Assembly (NCBI GenBank): GCA_040285825.1 | Contig: JAUPSS010000002.1 | Span: 744,001 to 808,000 of the forward strand | DNA: 64,000 nt | DNA from: Eukaryota sp. TZLM1-RC | Lineage: Eukaryota > Metamonada: BaSk clade | Direction of reading: 5' to 3' | In this document: positions 60,589 to 64,000 of the stretch, piece after piece | Position numbering within the stretch: the first letter of the stretch is position 1 | Layout of the letters: every line of letters begins with the position of its first letter | The notes under the pieces: generated by a model | The model's input: the letters and a program-made list of their open reading frames with translations, nothing else | The model's database searches: none | What the model was told of the DNA's origin: nothing | Program-made: the position numbers and the translations under genes

Positions 60589-60837
60589 AGTAAGTCGGGA
60601 CAAAAATCATTAAACCAGAATCATTTCACAAATGGGTTACTGAGTGAATCAATACACGAAGAATATCAAGTGATGACATCAGTTACTACATTTTTGATGA
60701 ACAAAATTGTGATTTTATTATTATCTTATATTATTTGGTTTTATTTAGAACAAAAAACCTCGAACTTTAACAATACAGCAATGATAATTGATCAGTTCTC
60801 GAAGACTTTACTTAAATCTAAATTGAAAATACAATAA
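60571..60837 (+). CDS. Possible small single-span membrane protein beginning in the Fanzor right end
   Basis: An open frame whose first ATG (60571) lies inside the Fanzor terminal repeat and which continues 83 codons beyond it: LNQNHFTNGLLSESIHEEYQ, then a hydrophobic KIVILLLSYIIWFYL span and a basic end. I do not recognise it. It might be a truncated host gene whose 5' end was replaced by the element, or chance. Confidence 0.25.
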   Translation: MISEIHSKSGQKSLNQNHFTNGLLSESIHEEYQVMTSVTTFLMNKIVILLLSYIIWFYLEQKTSNFNNTAMIIDQFSKTLLKSKLKIQ

Positions 60838-61019
60838 ATTCCTTGTGAATTAAAACAACAAAATAGATGTATGAGCAATTAGAATAGAGTTCGCTTAAAA
60901 TATCAACTTATTTACGATCTCGGTTGTTATAGTTAATAAAATTTTACTTTTGTGTTAATGTTCTCCTGACATATTTTAAGATATTCATGTGAATGATTAA
61001 TTTAAGGGTTTGTACAAAA

Positions 61020-61870
61020 AGTTTCAACAACAACTTGCAGCATTCTTTGAAGGCTTGGATTATGAAGTACGTCTTGGCATGATCAAACAAAAAAGGACGC
61101 TTTTACAAATTCTTGAAATTTGTTCTGGATGTCGTGATAGTTCTGCTTCGTGTGAAATACTCACCTTATGTGGCTTGTTTATTTGATGATCCTTGTTTCT
61201 TAATGTCAATGCGTCATCGATCATTCATTTGGCCTCACAGTCTTCCACACGATTTAATTTATAGATGTGTTACGATTGGCACTCCAACCAATTTTTTAAT
61301 TGTAATTGTTTTTTATTATGATATCAAAAGTTCACACTGCAGTCCATGACCAACTCTACCTTACGTGTAAATCGTACAAGATTGAAACTTTTTTAACACC
61401 TTTGCTTTCAAATTTCACTGATGAGTTTGACAAAAATTCTTTCGGTGACAGTTGTGGAGATGTGTTGGTTCAGACTTTGATGGATCAATGATTATTATTG
61501 ATGTCCAATCCGCATATGCTTCAAAGGTTTCAAAGAAAATACCTGTCTTTTATTACACCATAGAGATAACGTAGAGTTGAAGGGGCCACAATACCCAAGA
61601 AATTGCTGAGAAATTAATAATTTGAATACCAACTCACACACCCAGTACCTTCAGTGTGCTTTTGCTTTCTCCTTATTTGAAACTTTTGGTGGAACTTATT
61701 TTGCTGCGGGATTTATCTAAAATTGTCAAAAAAGAAACGGAAGAATTTTTGACCTCACTTTTTGACAATATAAAATTCTGTTTTCTATTTTCAAAGGAAG
61801 GCAAATCCTGTTTTCTGGCTCGCTGTAGGTGGTCGGCAAGTTTTCGATAGTAGATGTAGAGTTTGAGCAA
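61020..61870 (+). pseudogene. Retrotransposon endonuclease tail, strongly decayed
   Basis: Pieces in all three frames follow the tail order: MRHRSFIWPHSLPHDLIYRC (pre-knuckle), VHTAVHDQLYLTCKSYKIE, a degraded core, and remnants of the C-terminal helices (EEFLTSLFDNIKFCFLFSKE). It ends near 61870. Confidence 0.6.
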
Positions 61871-61949
61871 ATTGAATAGTAGTGTTTCAAAATCACCTTG
61901 AAGAATGAAATAGTTTATGTTAAATACTCATCAGGAATGTGAAACAAGT

Positions 61950-62060
61950 TATTAAAGAACATGGCTGAGAAGCAATGGAAGTCGGAAGATACTTTCATAA
62001 TTTTTGGTGACAATAACAATAAGACCACAAATTTAAAGCATCATCGATCAAGTTGAGGAA
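61950..62060 (+). pseudogene. Fanzor fragment, family 3, copy G
   Basis: The plus strand reads KNMAEKQWKSEDTFIIFGDN, then LKHHRSS and a stop. It is the same segment as in copy F (MGEKQWKQEDTILMFGDN, LKHHRSSRGVGW), so a family-3 element once lay here. Confidence 0.7.
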
Positions 62061-62104
62061 TTGGTGAAAGTTGTTAATATGTTTGGAGGAAGCCTACAAA
62101 AATG

Positions 62105-62195
62105 ATCAAAATCCCTAAGCGATGACCCATCTTCAACAATAAGAAAGATCTCATTCTTGAGAATGATAGAAGATCCATTACCTAGCAAGGTAATC
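62105..62195 (-). pseudogene. Fragment of the beta-helix gene family
   Basis: About 90 bp matching 56915-57000 in the beta-helix gene (AAATCCCTAAGCGATGACCC, then CATCTTCAACAATAA and CATTACCTA), with the same orientation and several differences. The rest of the gene is absent. Confidence 0.65.
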
Positions 62196-62199
62196 AATA

Positions 62200-63260
62200 A
62201 CTTTAATTGCAACTATTTATGATTATATATATAAAGTCAATGACTAAAAGTGAGTCCTTTGTGATTCTGCAAATAATGAGCACCTATTTTGATGATATAC
62301 CTGACAATTTTCTCACTTCGTTTCTTTGCTTTCAGTAACTTTCCTTGATTTAGTTGATTCTCTCGATTTTTCAAATTGCACTGTTCCAACAATCTTGATT
62401 TCGATTCCTGTATTTCAAATTCTAGTTCCTATCATCTCCACATAATACTATAGGTCTATCATTTTTACGGAACTTAGCCTTCCATGATTGCTAAAATATT
62501 GATGTCTGCAAGATCCTTATCTTACCAAATTTTTACCTGAAACATCGGCGTAGTCCCCAAAGAATTGAAAATTCGGCTACTGTTGATTTTGGTTTCTTCA
62601 TATTTGGATCTATAATACTTTTCAACTGCTTTATACCACCAATTCAAGTATTTTTTCCGGCCTCTCAGCAAAGTTTGACGCGTCTGTGCCTACTTGTGTC
62701 ATTTTGTGGGCAGTATTTACTGTAAATTTTTAGAAAACCTCAAGGTAGTTTGTGGGGACTACTGTATGTACAGGAAGGGGTAATTGTTATTAGATAGTTG
62801 TTTTTAAATTTTTTTATTCAATTCATTTTAAGTAGACAGCTACTTTGATAGTATTTATCATTTTGTGGAATAAATTAAATCAAATAAAAAATTTATCATT
62901 AATCAAAATCCTTTACTTTAAATACGCGTATTTTAAAAACAGGACAATAGTAGAGCTTTTAAATGACATTTAAATGACGCGTCTAGACTTGAAAATGTTA
63001 TGTCGACGTGACGTGACATGAAAAAAACCATGTTGACTTGAAGTCATGTCACATCATGTCACGACCTATCATGACTTAAACTTTTATAATTTCATAATAA
63101 AAATTGAAGCAATAGTCCTCCTTCTTCTCATGAGTTCCAGAAGATTTTACCAAACCACTACTATTTCCTCCAACCAAAAGATCTTCAAACTACATTAATG
63201 TTGATTCTGATGAATACACTATCGACGTTCCTGTATTCAACCCTTTACTCCTGTTTTTGA
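62200..63260. other. Intergenic with a palindrome-rich stretch
   Basis: No gene. At about 63002-63075 the sequence is rich in CATGTCAC / GTGACATG units in opposite orientations, able to form a long imperfect hairpin; it lies about 190 bp before a hAT fragment and might be a terminal or subterminal repeat. Confidence 0.4.
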
Positions 63261-63261
63261 A

Positions 63262-63789
63262 AGTTCACCGATCTCTTCTTCATGTCAATGCCGTTTCTCC
63301 TATTTCCAAGTCTCGTCCATTGATATTACATGTTCCCATTTTTTTGCTGAAAATGAAAAGGGTTCCATTCGGTGCTTTTGGTGTGAAAATGAAAAAGTTT
63401 CAAAAATTTATAAACGAATCAACACTGATATAATGAGAACTGACATGAACAAACACCATTCCAGCTGGAATAATTCTAAGAGTCAGCTAATGTTGCCTGG
63501 TTCCCCTGTACCTGCGCTGAAAATTGCAGTACTTACAACTGATCAACAGGATCAGTTTGATCAACTACTCATTGAATGGTTAGTAGTGGATCACATGCCT
63601 TTATCAGTTGTTTATAGTCCAAGGTTCAGAAAACTGTTGAAATTTTCAAATAATTCTGTTTCAATAAAGTCAAGAAATACTAAACGCAATAATATTCTGG
63701 AACAATTTGAACAATGTCCAAGTAAAGTCACAGAATTTTTGATGAACAATGATTTCAAAATTTCCGTTGCATGTGTATTAGAGACATGA
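63262..63789 (+). pseudogene. hAT-type transposase N-terminal fragment (BED finger), second copy
   Basis: SHFFAENEKGSIRCFWCENE with downstream His pair (NKHHSSW) is a BED finger. After ~40 residues, QFDQLLIEWLVVDHMPLSVV, YSPRFRKLLKF and KVTEFLMNNDFKISVACVLE follow the start of hAT transposases up to the strand that normally carries the first catalytic Asp (here replaced). It ends at 63789. It is a different family from the fragment at 27.2 kb. Confidence 0.65.
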
Positions 63790-63953
63790 GGAGGCCACAC
63801 ACCATTTTTGGGTATTACTGCGCTCATTTTACGACTGATTTCGGGTGGTCTTAGAGACTTCAAGGCTTTTTCAACATTGGGTGGGTATTTGTATTGGGTG
63901 CTAATAAGCAAATATTCCCAGATATCGGCATCAGATGGGTTGTTGCCTAACAC
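63790..63953 (-). other. Unrecognised minus-strand open stretch
   Basis: Reads VLGNNPSDADIWEYLLISTQ, YKYPPNVEKALKSLRPPEI, IPKNGVWPPH. It is protein-like, and an upstream stop lies near 63980. Probably the end of another mobile-element or host gene fragment. Confidence 0.3.
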
Positions 63954-64000
63954 ATTTGTTCCGCCTCCATAAAAACTTTGCTATTTTGCGATAATCTTAC

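Noticed and set aside
1-64000. Alternative genetic code as explanation for in-frame stops in element genes
   Set aside because: All three stop codons end host genes and none occurs inside them, so the stops in elements are mutations.
1-64000. tRNA, rRNA, spliceosomal snRNA or CRISPR arrays
   Set aside because: No B-box with a matching A-box, no recognisable snRNA core and no regularly spaced repeat were found by eye.

Overview
This is a eukaryotic nuclear window. It is AT-rich and gene-dense, uses standard stop codons, and contains no tRNA, rRNA or CRISPR array that I can see. Host genes are mostly uninterrupted and are core eukaryotic proteins: NOL6/UTP22, MZT1, ARL3, NCBP1/CBP80, MUS81, SF3B5, a helicase-polymerase of the POLQ type, RFC3, RPP21/RPR2, an acid-sphingomyelinase-like phosphodiesterase, a COMM-domain protein, an RRM protein, a BTB/Skp1-like-LRR-DUSP protein and two giant Sfi1-like tryptophan-repeat proteins. 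ARL3, MZT1 and Sfi1-like repeats suggest a protist with centrioles or flagella; I cannot name the species. Four genes carry spliceosomal introns of only 26-33 nt, all with the same 10-nt 3' module (YTNAC then NNNAG).

Layout. 1-9915: an unrecognised partial gene, NOL6 and the first Sfi1-like protein. 9916-16434: relics of retroelement tails, a small membrane protein, the LRR-DUSP protein and an unrecognised small protein. 16435-19200: an R2-like (C-terminal restriction-like endonuclease) retrotransposon split by a 1,142-bp Mutator-like element with a perfect 9-bp target duplication. 19688-22880: MZT1, ARL3, NCBP1. 23500-29900: a graveyard of retroelement, hAT and Fanzor relics. 30019-39890: RRM protein, MUS81, SF3B5, POLQ, with Fanzor relics inserted directly 5' of MUS81 and SF3B5. 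40100-42300: a 5'-truncated retrotransposon with 12-bp target duplication and another Fanzor. 42466-47610: second Sfi1-like protein and the phosphodiesterase. 47660-52630: Fanzor, hAT, retroelement, and an Ulp1-protease/gag-like/beta-helix chimera. 53601-58061: RFC3, RPP21, a beta-helix protein, an orphan CCT-zeta fragment, a COMM-domain protein. 58363-60588: the best preserved Fanzor. 60600-64000: relics.

The most exciting content is a concentration of Fanzor genes, the eukaryotic TnpB-like RNA-guided nucleases: seven loci plus one extra fragment, from at least three families. In two families the non-coding 160-330 nt downstream of the stop codon is strongly conserved between copies and ends in the same GAAATTCAC motif. 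I read this as the right end and candidate guide (omega) RNA. Four Fanzor relics lie 9-171 bp upstream of the start codon of a host gene transcribed in the same direction (MUS81, SF3B5, the phosphodiesterase, an Sfi1-like gene). Almost all Fanzor copies are broken; the copy at 58363-60318 keeps its recognisable catalytic residues and is interrupted only by two homopolymer frame changes.
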